Of a stretch of DNA of 64,000 bases, positions 9,066-18,474 are shown one piece after another (within the stretch, counting starts at the first letter, position 1; each line of letters opens with the position of its first letter). The translations under genes and the position numbers were made by a program. The notes beneath the pieces were generated by a model. It saw only the letters and a list, made by a program, of their open reading frames with translations, was not told the DNA's origin and ran no database searches. The stretch is from CBDCFL01 sp965216135 (GTDB lineage: Bacteria; Pseudomonadota; Alphaproteobacteria; Rhodobacterales; Rhodobacteraceae). The stretch lies in contig CBDCFL010000018.1 in NCBI GenBank assembly GCA_965216135.1, positions 124,001 to 188,000 on the forward strand, given 5' to 3'.

Positions 9066-9824
9066 ATGTTGACACACCCAACCCTTGATATCCTCCGAGC
9101 ACTGAAGCTCGATGGCATGGCCGAGGCCTTCACAGAACTGCAAACACAGGACGGTTCCGCCGATCTGACACACGCCGAATGGCTCGGCCTGCTAATTGAT
9201 CGCGAAGCCATCAGTCGAGAGACAAAACGGTTTGAGAGCCGCATGCGCACAGCACGATTGCGCCATATCGGGGCCGCGCCCGAGGATGTGGATTACAAAA
9301 CGCGAAGAGGGCTGGATAAGGCGTTGTTCCAAAGCCTGCTCAGCGGCAAATGGATCAAAGACAAGCGCAACTTGATGATCACTGGCCCCTGCGGTGTCGG
9401 CAAAACCTGGCTGGCCTGCGCGTTGGCCCAAGCGGCGTGCCGCGACGGCGTGACCGTCCTCTATAAACGCACCACGCGATTGTTTGACGAGTTGGAGTTG
9501 GCCCACGGTGACGGACGCTTTCCGCGTGTCTTCAAGGCACTGACCAAAACCCAGCTACTGATCTTGGATGACTGGGGGCCGGACCGTCTGAACGCTAGCC
9601 AAAGGCGCGACTTGATGGAGATCGTCGAAGACAGATACGGCAACGGTTCCATCCTAATCACAAGTCAACTCCCGCTTAATACTTGGCACGAAATTATTGG
9701 TGAACCCACCTTCGCAGATGCCATCCTCGACCGGCTGGTGCACAACGCCTACCGGCTCGAACTCGACGGCCAATCCTTCCGAAAGAAAGACCCTCAACTA
9801 CGTGACGAAACGCCAGAAAACTGA
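9066..9824 (+). CDS. istB: IS21-family helper ATPase IstB
   Basis: A 252-residue AAA+ ATPase of the IstB/DnaC type: Walker A GPCGVGKTW near residue 105, Walker B LLILDDWG near 162, and the N-terminal LRALKLDGMAEAF signature. It remodels target DNA and stimulates IstA. The start at 9066 has AAAGGAC upstream; the longer frame from 8844 overlaps istA and lacks the family N-terminus. Confidence 0.95.
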   Translation: MLTHPTLDILRALKLDGMAEAFTELQTQDGSADLTHAEWLGLLIDREAISRETKRFESRMRTARLRHIGAAPEDVDYKTRRGLDKALFQSLLSGKWIKDKRNLMITGPCGVGKTWLACALAQAACRDGVTVLYKRTTRLFDELELAHGDGRFPRVFKALTKTQLLILDDWGPDRLNASQRRDLMEIVEDRYGNGSILITSQLPLNTWHEIIGEPTFADAILDRLVHNAYRLELDGQSFRKKDPQLRDETPEN

Positions 9825-10526
9825 TATCAAAAACCAAGGCCTCACGGCAACGCGTCAAAGCTAGGCGGATACCCCGGTACAAATGGGCGGATGTTGTCGG
9901 AATAGGTGGGCGGATATCCCGGAATATGCATCTACCTCTGCGGCGAAGTTTTTTTAAAAGCCTCCTGTGCATCCGGGTCGGATTTCGGATGCTGCGGGCG
10001 CACCGACAGACGCCGAAAGCCCAGGCTTGCCAATTGTTTGCCAACAGTTCGCTCATGCATGGTGACGCCGAAGCGCTCTTCGATCTTGCGTTTCAGATCA
10101 ATGCGCCGCCAGCGCACAACCCCATCGGTTTCGGGGTCGGGACCCGCCCGAACCATTTCCGCCAACTCCTCCTTCTGTGCCGCGCTCAGCAGACTGGGTG
10201 GATCCGGCGGGCGACGGTTGAACAGGCCCGACACGCCCTCCGCATTGTAACGGTGGGCCCAATCCCGCAGCGTCTGCCGATCCATGCCGCAGTTTTCTGC
10301 CGCCGTCTTGCGGTCAACCCCATCCAGAACCAGGGCAATCGCCAACATCCGTCGCGCCGCTTTCCCATCCCGGCACCGCGCCGCTTCCTGGCGAAGCTCG
10401 CCTGCGGACTTGTCTTTGCGCGTAATCCTTACTGCCATCAAAGCCTCCCTTGCCTTGATGCCACTGAATCAGATCACGCCGCTCGTGGGAATCCCCTTGA
10501 GTCAAATCTGGGGGCCGTTGGTATTA

Positions 10527-11004
10527 GTGTGCTTTCGCTGCAGCCGCACGACCGCTATCGGAAAGTGGATCCCACAAACGGTCATTGAAGTCTGACACTG
10601 ACTCACACTCGATTCGCGAACTGCTCTAAGCAATTGCTACAGAACAGATGAGGTCTCACCAAGTCCGCTGGCGCCCATCATTCGACCCGCGACGAAAGCA
10701 GGGTCAAAATCGAGGAAGAAGCGTAAACTCGTTGCAAGAGCGGGTATCAAATTTGGGGCAAGTGAATTTATCGAAATCCAAGTTTATAGCGATTTGCGCC
10801 GCCTTGGGAGTGCCGGAGTTACCAACGTCAGTGCCGATCCGGCCTTCGCCTTTGGACCATGTCTTATGTGAACTCCAGCGCCTGCCGAAGCCACATAGGG
10901 CGATCGGACAGGAACGTTTCAACCAGATCATACGGGGCACAAAGGCAGCAAGCCGCGTCATCTCAGCTAATGTGGGCGACGGCGACGGTAAAGCCATACA
11001 ATTT
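10527..11004. other. Host DNA between IS630 B3 and IS630 E; no confident gene
   Basis: A forward frame from 10648 runs into the type E element and its second half is somewhat protein-like (CAALGVPELPTSVPIRPSP), but a neighbouring frame is also open over the same stretch. It is probably a remnant; I do not recognise a family. Confidence 0.35.
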
Positions 11005-11345
11005 TAGAGCATTTCCGGCCAGCTTAGAATCAAACTCGGGTTTACGAATTGAGCTTCTTCTGATTCAAGGAATCAGGAGGTGTTATCATGGCTTTATCTC
11101 AGGATTTACGACTTCGTATTGTTGATTTGGTTGCGTCGGGTGTATCGCGTCGCGAAGCGGCACGGCAGTTTAAAGTAAGCGCCAGTTCGGCTATTCGGTT
11201 TGTCAGGCAGGCCATGGAAGTTGGCCATGTTGGTTTGAAAGCGCCGAAGAAACGCAAGAGCAAACTTGATCCGTATCGCGCTGACATGATTGGTTGGATC
11301 GGCAAACAGCCGGATCTGACATTGGCCGAACTATGTGCCCTCTTA

Positions 11346-12507
11346 TACCAGCGGCATTTAACATTGACCGATATGGGCCCATTTTCGCATTCCGATTGAT
11401 GTGATGGTTTCGGGCTGTGCGATGAGCTTGTTCCAAGCTTCGCATCCAGCATCGACGATGGCATTGTAGTCTTCGAACACGCGGTTGGAGAGCCAATTGG
11501 CGCGCAAGTACTGCCAGATATTTTCCACCGGGTTCAGTTCCGGAGCGCGCGATGGCAGCAGGATGATGGTGAGGTTCTTCGGGACTTTGAGTTTGCCGGT
11601 GGTGTGCCATCCGGCCCGATCCATCAGCACAACCGCATGGGCCTTTCGGGCGACGTGGCGGCTGATCTCGTCGAGATGCATCTGCATGGCTTGCGCGTCC
11701 GCCCAAGGCAGCATGAGCGCCGCCCCCTTGCCGTGAGCCGGACAGATGGCGCCGAACAGATAGGCGTTGTGATAGCGCTGATCGGCCGGCTGGCGGGGGC
11801 GCGTGCCCTTTCTCGCCCACAGGCGCGTCAGGCCATTCTTCTGGCCAAGGCGTGCTTCGTCCTGGAACCAGATCTCCACCGGCGTTCCCGCTGGCAGGTC
11901 AGCTATATGCACCTGGAGCGTGTCGGCGAAGTTTTTTTTAAACGCCTCGATGATCCGCTTATCCTGCCTGGGATGCTGCGGGCGGGCGCTGATATGGGCA
12001 AAGCCCAGTTCGCCAAGCAGTCTGGATATCCCGCGCTCGGAATAGATGACGCCAAAGCGCGCCTCGATCACCCGCTTCAGGTCGATCCGCCGCCAGCGGA
12101 CAACCCCGTCCACCGCCGGATCGGGGCCGGTCTCGACAATCTCGCCAAGTTCTTTCATCTGGACATCGCTCAGGTAGCGCGTCCGGCCCGCGCCCTTGCG
12201 GTTGGTGAGGCCATCCGGTCCCTCTTCGTTGAACCGGTGAACCCAGTCCCGCAGGGTTTGGCGATCCATCCCACCGATCCTTGCGGCCTCTCCACGGCGC
12301 ATGCCATCGTAGACCGCCGCAAGAGACAACAGACGGCGGCTCTGCCGGGCATCCTTGCAACGGCTGGCGAGTTTACGAAGGTGGCGGGCATCAAAGTCGC
12401 GACGAAGCGGAACACTGGCTGGCATGGCGATCCTCCTTTGCCAACCTTGAATCAGATCAAAACCGATTTGGGAATCCCCACAGAGTCAGAAATTGATGCC
12501 GTTGGTA
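11346..12507 (-). mobile_element. IS630-family element type A, copy 2 (complete, inside type E)
   Basis: 1162 bp, flanked by TTA at 11343-11345 and 12508-12510. Joining the flanks with one TTA restores the open frame of the type E transposase, which proves the 3-bp duplication here. Confidence 0.95.
11358..12425 (-). CDS. IS630-family transposase, type A copy 2
   Basis: 355 residues, intact, with the DDE triad D189, D269 and E301 in the same motifs as copy 1 and identical to copy 3 as far as I can read. The A8 tract coding FKKNF is preserved. Any of the intact type A copies could supply transposase to the decayed ones. Confidence 0.95.
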   Translation of the reverse strand: MPASVPLRRDFDARHLRKLASRCKDARQSRRLLSLAAVYDGMRRGEAARIGGMDRQTLRDWVHRFNEEGPDGLTNRKGAGRTRYLSDVQMKELGEIVETGPDPAVDGVVRWRRIDLKRVIEARFGVIYSERGISRLLGELGFAHISARPQHPRQDKRIIEAFKKNFADTLQVHIADLPAGTPVEIWFQDEARLGQKNGLTRLWARKGTRPRQPADQRYHNAYLFGAICPAHGKGAALMLPWADAQAMQMHLDEISRHVARKAHAVVLMDRAGWHTTGKLKVPKNLTIILLPSRAPELNPVENIWQYLRANWLSNRVFEDYNAIVDAGCEAWNKLIAQPETITSIGMRKWAHIGQC

Positions 12508-13321
12508 TTATATGAGATATATGGCCTGCGTGCCGGCTCTTCAACGCTGGATGACTGGCTGCGTGCTAATCAGATCACTTATAAAAAAAACGGCTCACGC
12601 CAGTGAACAGGAGCGGGTTGATGTGCGGGCCAAACGCCGCCGTTGGCGAAAACGCCAGGATTGGCTGAAGCATCACCTGCATCTGTTGGGCAGGATCGTG
12701 TTCATTGATGAAACCGGGTTGAACACAAAAATGGCCCGGCTTCGAGGGCGGTCTGCAAAAGGTCAGCGGCTGATAGCTTCAATCCCCCATGGCCACTGGA
12801 AAACCATGACTTTCATTGCCGGTCTGCGCCATGATGGCATGACGGCTCCATGGGTACTGGACGGCCCGATGGATGGTCCCGCATTCATCACCTACATCAA
12901 AACCCAACTCGCACCGACCCTGCAAAAGAGCGACGTTGTGGTGATGGATAATCTGCCCGCTCACAAGGTTGCCGCAGCCAATGCAGCAATCAGGGAGCGC
13001 GGCGCATGGCTGCTATTCCTGCCACCATATTCGCCGGACCTGAACCCAATCGAGCTGGCTTTCTCAAAGCTCAAAGCACACATGAAGAGATTGGCCGCGA
13101 GAACCGTTGACACCTTGTGGAAAGGTGTCGGCGAAATCCTCGAACTGTTCTCAAAACAGGAATGTGCAAACTTCTTCGCAGCATCCGGATATGGACCAAA
13201 CTAAACCGGAAATGCTCTAGCAGGCGCGCAGCAGGCTCTTTCGCGTTCAGGATGTCTGTCTCATCTCCACTCTTGGGTGGTTACGATGCGCCAGAAATCT
13301 TCCCTTATCAAATCACTCTAA

Positions 13322-13480
13322 ACTGTCCCATTGGCGCTGGCGTCAGGCACAGACGAGCAGGACGATGACACCGCCTGCTTTCTGCCGGTCGAGGTTTTGG
13401 GTCAGGCGCGACGAGAGGCTCGGAAACCTGTCGCCGCTGAAGGCAGGATTGAAGTCGACTTTGCTTCAGCCATCGACTGA
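13322..13480 (+). pseudogene. Remnant resembling the C-terminus of an IS66-type TnpA
   Basis: After an in-frame stop the frame reads DDDTACFLPVEVLGQAR and then GRIEVDFASAID before a stop. The acidic stretch, FLPVEV and a terminal RIEI-like motif resemble the end of IS66 orfA proteins. No start codon or other IS66 genes are present. Rest of 13220-13689: nothing else recognised. Confidence 0.35.
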
Positions 13481-13689
13481 GCATCGCCGGTTCCTAGGAT
13501 CCAGAAGCAGTCATCCACTTGGCTCGGGGATTGCATCCCGGTTCCAAGTCCCGGTTCCAGTCCCCGCCTCAAGATACTTTGCTCTGAGAGAGCCCATTCG
13601 GCCCTTCTCGTCTTTGCAAGAACGTGGCAGGCCGTGTCGGAATCCTCTGCCGTTGCATTCAGATGCTTATAATATTCTACATGCTTCGG

Positions 13690-14784
13690 TCACAGGAGTT
13701 CACCCAAGTTGGCTGCAAGTTCATCAAGTTGTTCGTGGGTGTGGGTGGAAAACACCGCGATGCGCAGACTTTCCTTTTCGGGCGCATCGGAATAGCCAAG
13801 CGGCGGCACATAACGCACAATCAAGTTTCGCGCATCAAGCGCTTGCGCGACCTGTTTTAGATCTGAATTCGCCCCGAAACTGATGATCGGAATATGAGTG
13901 TCCGCTGTCGGCACGCCGTGATCGGCAAATTTCGCGCGCATATGCCTGACATTCTGCCAGAGCGCTTCACGCATCGTGGAGGTGTCGCCCAGCAGGCGCA
14001 GCCCTTCGATGGCCGCTGCTGCTGCGGGAATGGGCGGGGCGGACGCGCCGACCATCAGGTGCGCGTGTCTGGCTACTTTTTCGGCTAGTTCCCTGGAACC
14101 CGCCACGAACCCACCATATCCGCCAAACGCTTTGCTGAACGTGCCGGCCAGCAGATATTGCGGCCCCTGCAAACCAAAGTGATCAAAGCTGCCGCGCCCT
14201 TTCTGGCCAAGCACCCCAACGCCGTGGGAATCGTCGATACAGAGCAGTGAACCGGGAAATGATTTCATCAACTCTGCATATTCATCAAGCGGCGCAAGCG
14301 CCCCTGTGGACGGGAAAACGCCATCTGTCACGATGACTGGCCGCCGCATCTGCCCCGCGTGAGTTGACAGTTTGGCAGCAAGATCAGCGCCGTCGCGATG
14401 GTTGAATTTTACAATCGGTTTGCCGGTGGCATGGATCGCCTCGAGTATACTGAAATGTGATGCCGTATCGACAAAGATGATGTCGAAATCTTCCTGCAAT
14501 CCCTGCAAAAGAACCGAAATGCTGAGATAGCCGGACGCAAAATAGGTGATCGCCTCGACACCGAAATATTCGCAGGCGCGCTGTTTCAGCTGGTCATAAA
14601 TCTCGACCCCGGCAATCGTGGCAGCGCCCATGCCGTACCGTTCTATCGCGGCGCAGGCGGCGGCGCGGACTGCCGGGTGGCCATGCAAAACGTAGTAGCT
14701 GGTGCCGCAGAAATAGCTGACCTCGCGCCCGTTTACCCGCATGGTAGCAGCAAGTGGCGATTGAAGGTCCAGCGTCGTGGTCAC
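13690..14784 (-). CDS. Alpha-oxoamine synthase family PLP enzyme (AONS/KBL-like)
   Basis: A 364-residue fold-type I PLP enzyme. It shows the phosphate/cofactor motifs DDSHGVGVLG and the lysine motif GTFSKAFGGYGG, in which the lysine forms the Schiff base. The relatives 8-amino-7-oxononanoate synthase and 2-amino-3-ketobutyrate CoA ligase join or split an amino acid and an acyl-CoA. It is last in the D-peptide operon, and its GTG start overlaps the stop of the epimerase gene (GTGA), so the two are translationally coupled. At 364 residues it is shorter than typical KBL (~395). Its substrate is unknown; context suggests metabolism of an amino acid released from imported peptides. Confidence 0.8.
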   Translation of the reverse strand: MTTTLDLQSPLAATMRVNGREVSYFCGTSYYVLHGHPAVRAAACAAIERYGMGAATIAGVEIYDQLKQRACEYFGVEAITYFASGYLSISVLLQGLQEDFDIIFVDTASHFSILEAIHATGKPIVKFNHRDGADLAAKLSTHAGQMRRPVIVTDGVFPSTGALAPLDEYAELMKSFPGSLLCIDDSHGVGVLGQKGRGSFDHFGLQGPQYLLAGTFSKAFGGYGGFVAGSRELAEKVARHAHLMVGASAPPIPAAAAAIEGLRLLGDTSTMREALWQNVRHMRAKFADHGVPTADTHIPIISFGANSDLKQVAQALDARNLIVRYVPPLGYSDAPEKESLRIAVFSTHTHEQLDELAANLGELL

Positions 14785-15908
14785 TCAGCAGCACCGTTTA
14801 CGCCAGCCGTTACAGTGACTTTCTGCAGCGTTTTCAAATAGTCCGGCGCAATGTCAGCGCCGATTCCGACACCGTCCGGAAGGCTGATCTGGCCCTTTTC
14901 GCCGTACACCATGCCACCCTCGACCGGATCGTCGCGCAGCATGTCGGCACTGTCCAGATCGGCAAATACGATGTTGCGCCGCGCCGACACCAAATGCGCC
15001 GCAGCCGTCAGCCCCAGCCGGGTTTCGTTCATGCAGCCTACCATGCATTTAATGCCCGCTGCCTCGGCGATCGAGTTGATTTTATCCGCGACAAACAGGC
15101 CTGAGGATTTGGCCAGTTTGATATTGAAATACGTACACGCGTTCCGCTTGATCAAAGACATTGCGTCGTGATGATCAAACAGCGCTTCGTCCGCCATGAT
15201 CGGGATTGCACTGGCTGCACTGACCGCCGCCATCGCGTCAATATCCCAGGCCGCTACAGGTTGTTCGCAGTATTCCACGTCGTATTTTTCCAGTGCTCGC
15301 AATACCGTTATGGCCACCGTCCGGTCCCAGCCCTGGTTGGCGTCAATCCTGATCCGCACCATTGGCCCAATCGCGTCGCGTATGGCAGCGATGCGGGCGA
15401 TATCCCCTGGCACCGTCGTGCCAAGCTTCACTTTCACCGCTTGAAACCCGCGTTTGCGGAATTCCAAAGCGCGGCGAACCATGATTTCCGGGGTGTCAAT
15501 GCCGACGGTATTGTCGGATTCAATCACTCGTTTCTGACCGCCGAGCAACTGGTAAAGCGGCATGCCGGCCACCTTGCCCATGATATCAAATAACGCCATG
15601 TCAAAAGCCGACCGCGTCGTTGGGTGAGTATGCACAATCGCGCGCATCTGCCCTACAAGCCCCTCGATATCCAACGGGTTCGCACCGATCAGAAGTTTGG
15701 CGATTTCCTGGGCTGCAACCAACGCGGTGCCCAAGGTCTCGCCAACGATCGGGGCAAAGGGGTTTGCCTCGCCGATTCCATAAATCCCTTGATTCGTATG
15801 CACGCGCACAAACAATGTGCCGGCAACCGAGGTCTCGCCAAGTGCGATGCGCAGCGGGCGTTTCAGGGGTAATTCGGCTTTTAAAATTTCAATTTCGGTG
15901 ATCTTCAT
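14781..15908 (-). CDS. Dipeptide epimerase-like enolase-superfamily enzyme
   Basis: A 375-residue enolase-superfamily protein of the muconate-lactonizing subgroup. The visible active-site elements are KVKLG (base lysine), DANQGW, CEQPV and MADEA (three metal ligands) and NIKLAKSSG (second base lysine), followed by DLDSADML near the C-terminus. This set fits dipeptide epimerases such as L-Ala-D/L-Glu epimerase used in murein peptide recycling. The start ATG overlaps the previous stop (ATGA). Placement with a D-aminopeptidase, peptide transporter and serine peptidase supports a role in D-amino-acid peptide use. Exact substrate is not determined. Confidence 0.85.
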   Translation of the reverse strand: MKITEIEILKAELPLKRPLRIALGETSVAGTLFVRVHTNQGIYGIGEANPFAPIVGETLGTALVAAQEIAKLLIGANPLDIEGLVGQMRAIVHTHPTTRSAFDMALFDIMGKVAGMPLYQLLGGQKRVIESDNTVGIDTPEIMVRRALEFRKRGFQAVKVKLGTTVPGDIARIAAIRDAIGPMVRIRIDANQGWDRTVAITVLRALEKYDVEYCEQPVAAWDIDAMAAVSAASAIPIMADEALFDHHDAMSLIKRNACTYFNIKLAKSSGLFVADKINSIAEAAGIKCMVGCMNETRLGLTAAAHLVSARRNIVFADLDSADMLRDDPVEGGMVYGEKGQISLPDGVGIGADIAPDYLKTLQKVTVTAGVNGAAE

Positions 15909-17587
15909 TGCATGTCCGGTACATCGCCAGCAGTTCCGATACGGCGGGCGAGGAACATCGGCCCGATGGTTATGCCGGACCTGCCCGCCTCGTCCACGGC
16001 GCCAAGCACAATCGTTTCGTCGGGATAGAGAGTTCCCTGCATTTTGAAACGGTTGCCGTCAATTGGCGCGCAACGATGGAGATAAAAGTATTCAATCATG
16101 CAGGTGAGCGCGCCATTCGCGAAGCCAAGCGTTGTGATATTGATGTCGGGACCATATTCGCCAAGGTGGGCGGCAATGTCGGGCGGTGGCGCTGTATCAT
16201 CCGGCGCATCGGTGCGCGACCAGTTCTGCCCTTTCCATTGCATCGTCGCTGGCTTGGGAAAGTTCAGTTCCAGATGTGCATAATCGGATCCTTCGCCGTA
16301 GAGCCGGCCGTCTATTCTGAACTCGCCGCCCGAGGTCGGCTTGATTTGCAACGGCATCCCGTCGCCAATCAGATAAAGCTTGTCGTTCTTTGCAATAACT
16401 TCTGCAAATTCATCGTTTTCGTCGCATTTGTAGCGCCCGGGCAATGTCGCGATCTGATTTTCACTGATCGGTTGATAAGAACGGCGCAATTCAGGTGACT
16501 TGCCCATTTTATTGGCCCAAAGCGCAAGTCGAAGGCTTGTTTCTGTCAGCCGGTGCACCACGTGGTTGCTGCAATCAAGCGTGGATATCATCACGATACC
16601 CAAGCCCGCCCCGGGCAGCACGGTAAGCTGTGACCCATAGCCATAAACTGCGCCGCCATGACCAACCGACAGCCAGCCATTAAGCTGGCTGACGCCAAAG
16701 CCAAGGCCGTAGCCTTTCAGCCCGGCATGCCCCGTTGGGCGTTTGCCGACCACCTGCCACATCTGTGAGAGCGAGGATGGAGACACGATATCCGCCCCAT
16801 CATTTGCAAAACCGCCACGCAGCAACATGGTCATAAAGAGGTCCATATCGGGCAGGGTGGCGTATATATTGCCTGCGGGTATGCCGCCCAGATCAAAAAC
16901 CGGCGCTGGCGTGTCGCTATCAAGTGTCCACATATATGCCGGGGCGAGATTGGACAGGATCGCCAGATTTGAATGTATGGCACTGTCGTGCATGCCAAGC
17001 GGCGCAAGCACATGGCTGGTCAGATAGTCCGCAAAAGCTTGGCCTGAAACTTTTTCCACGACCCGGCCGACGACTCCAAGTCCGGCATTGGAATAGCTGA
17101 AGACCCCCACGGATGGATCGATCTTCAGAGTTGATCGGCCAACTTCGTCAACGGTCTTGGCCAGCGGCGGAAAGCTGTCGTCCAGATAGTGACCGCTGGC
17201 TGGCTCGCGGATCAAACCAGCAGTATGGCTAAGTAGTTTGCGCAGCGTTACTTCTGGCCCGAAATTACCTTCGGGTTCGTCCCGAAAGGGATTTTCGGGC
17301 GAAAACCCAGGCAGGTAAGTTGACACTGGCACATCGAGATCAACCAGCCCTTGCTCTACCAGTTGCATCAAACAGATCGCGGTGAACATTTTGGTCTGCG
17401 AAGCAATCCGAAACGCCGTCTTGTCGGACAGGGCATGGTCTAGGTCTTTGCGCTGGACATAACCCCGAGCGATCAGTCCTTCGCGCCCAACCAGAGAGTA
17501 GGAAATTGAGGGTATTTCCTTGTCCGCAACTTCAAATGCAATCCGGGCTTCAATCTCTCTTTTCAGCCCGGCGAAATTGGCTGACAT
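15905..17587 (-). CDS. Serine hydrolase, class C beta-lactamase / D-aminopeptidase family
   Basis: A 560-residue protein with a penicillin-binding-like catalytic domain: SQTK near residues 63-66 (nucleophile and general base), YSN near 165 and VGHGG as the third motif. The C-terminal ~180 residues form extra domains, as in DAP/EstB-like peptidases. No signal peptide is visible, so it probably acts in the cytoplasm on imported peptides. The start was set at MSANFAGL (17587), 11 bp after the permease stop; a longer frame to 17776 overlaps that gene and is unlikely. Family is firm, substrate inferred from operon. Confidence 0.85.
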   Translation of the reverse strand: MSANFAGLKREIEARIAFEVADKEIPSISYSLVGREGLIARGYVQRKDLDHALSDKTAFRIASQTKMFTAICLMQLVEQGLVDLDVPVSTYLPGFSPENPFRDEPEGNFGPEVTLRKLLSHTAGLIREPASGHYLDDSFPPLAKTVDEVGRSTLKIDPSVGVFSYSNAGLGVVGRVVEKVSGQAFADYLTSHVLAPLGMHDSAIHSNLAILSNLAPAYMWTLDSDTPAPVFDLGGIPAGNIYATLPDMDLFMTMLLRGGFANDGADIVSPSSLSQMWQVVGKRPTGHAGLKGYGLGFGVSQLNGWLSVGHGGAVYGYGSQLTVLPGAGLGIVMISTLDCSNHVVHRLTETSLRLALWANKMGKSPELRRSYQPISENQIATLPGRYKCDENDEFAEVIAKNDKLYLIGDGMPLQIKPTSGGEFRIDGRLYGEGSDYAHLELNFPKPATMQWKGQNWSRTDAPDDTAPPPDIAAHLGEYGPDINITTLGFANGALTCMIEYFYLHRCAPIDGNRFKMQGTLYPDETIVLGAVDEAGRSGITIGPMFLARRIGTAGDVPDMQ

Positions 17588-17598
17588 GGATAATTTCC

Positions 17599-18474
17599 TT
17601 AATTGCGCACGATATGCGGGTCGAGAATGTCGCGAAGCGCATCCCCCACCAGATTCCAGGAAAAGACGAAAAGAAAAATAGCCATGCCCGGGAAGAACAG
17701 AGTGAACCAGTACTTGAACGGCTCGTCGCCTTGACCCACGATCCAGTTGCGCGAATAGCTGATGAATTGCCCCCAATCAGCATATCCCTGCTCTGTCCCG
17801 ACTCCCAGAAAGCTGAGTGCTGAAGCTGCAAGCACCATTGAGCCCGTCGCCATCGTTGCCAGCACCAGCACCGGAAAAAACGCGTTTGGCAGGATGTGGC
17901 GAAATATCAGCTGAGCGTCGGAGGTGCCATAGCTGCGCGCGGCATGAATATATTCCATCTCCTTGATCCGCAGTATTTCGCTTCGGATAACCCGCGCGTA
18001 GCTCATCCAACCAAAGGCTGACAGTGCGATGATCATGGGCCCGATCCCCTTGCCCAGCAGCGTCGTCAGCACCATCGCCGCCACGAGGAAGGGCACAGCC
18101 ATGAAGACATCGACCAGCCGCATAAGAACCTCGTCAACAATGCCACCATAAAACGCGGAAACGGAACCGACTGTTACCCCGAAGATCGACGACACAAATA
18201 CAACCCCCAGTCCAACTTTGAATGCGGTGCGCGTGCCCCATACCAGGCCGTAAAAGATGTCGAACTGCCCTTGCGTTGTGCCAAAGATATGCTCTTTGGA
18301 CATCGGTCCGGGCGTGGACCAAAATGACGAACGCGGTGTGTCATACGGCGAAAGTTGAAACGGTTCAGGCGGGGCAATCACCGGCGCAAAGATCGCCACA
18401 ATCACAAAGAATAGCAGCAGAAGTATGCCAAGCAACGACAGCGGATTTTTAAGCAGGTATCTTAAAATTTTCAC
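17599..18474 (-). CDS. Peptide ABC transporter permease, DppC/OppC type
   Basis: A 291-residue inner-membrane protein with an N-terminal hydrophobic helix (NPLSLLGILLLLFFVIVAIF) and the binding-protein-dependent permease domain. It contains the EAA-like loop ARSYGTSDAQLIFRHILPNA that docks on the ATPases. Its GTG start overlaps the stop of the DppB gene (GTGA). It works with the adjacent permease, binding protein and two ATPases. Confidence 0.93.
   Translation of the reverse strand: MKILRYLLKNPLSLLGILLLLFFVIVAIFAPVIAPPEPFQLSPYDTPRSSFWSTPGPMSKEHIFGTTQGQFDIFYGLVWGTRTAFKVGLGVVFVSSIFGVTVGSVSAFYGGIVDEVLMRLVDVFMAVPFLVAAMVLTTLLGKGIGPMIIALSAFGWMSYARVIRSEILRIKEMEYIHAARSYGTSDAQLIFRHILPNAFFPVLVLATMATGSMVLAASALSFLGVGTEQGYADWGQFISYSRNWIVGQGDEPFKYWFTLFFPGMAIFLFVFSWNLVGDALRDILDPHIVRN

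Larger units (their letters stand above)
7357..9930 (+). mobile_element. IS21-family element (complete)
   Basis: Begins TGCGCATTCCGGGC and ends CCCGGAATATGCA (TG...CA ends as usual for IS21), with a 6-bp target duplication TCTACC at 7351-7356 and 9931-9936. Several GGCGGAT-type repeats sit near both ends (for example around 7373, 7399 and 7440 on the left, 9865-9920 on the right), the multiple transposase-binding sites typical of this family. It carries istA and istB and appears functional. Confidence 0.95.
6795..10438 (-). pseudogene. IS630-family transposase type B, copy 3, interrupted by IS21
   Basis: OrfA lies at 9932-10438 and the catalytic half at 6795-7350, both on the complement strand, separated by IS21. 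The IS21 lies just after the A7 slippage tract (complement of 9949-9955). Catalytic motifs WFQDEARVG, LILDGAGWHG and ELNPMENVW are intact, but no full-length product can form. Confidence 0.9.
6784..10523 (-). mobile_element. IS630-family element type B, copy 3, split by IS21
   Basis: Ends TACCAACGGCCC and GGGCCGTTGGTA with TTA at 6781-6783 and 10524-10526. Removal of the 2574-bp IS21 and its 6-bp duplication gives 1160 bp, the standard type B length. Confidence 0.92.
11088..13204 (+). pseudogene. IS630-family transposase type E, interrupted by type A copy 2
   Basis: The 5' part (11088-11345) encodes the helix-turn-helix half (SGVSRREAARQFKVSASSAIRF). After removal of A2 with one TTA, the frame continues exactly as LLYEIYGLRAGSSTLDDWL, reaches YKKNG at an A8 tract (12583-12590) and stops; a +1 shift there enters the catalytic half (12590-13204) with FIDETGLNTKM, VVMDNLPAHK and DLNPIELAFSKLK. 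So it needed a frameshift before the insertion and is now also physically split. Strong ribosome-binding site AGGAGG before the ATG. Confidence 0.85.
11005..13219 (+). mobile_element. IS630-family element type E, split by type A copy 2
   Basis: Inverted ends TAGAGCATTTCCGG on both sides, bounded by TA dinucleotides at 11005-11006 and 13218-13219. Removing the 1165-bp A2 insertion (element plus TTA) leaves 1050 bp. Type E is more distant from types A-C and shows the canonical 2-bp TA duplication. Confidence 0.85.
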
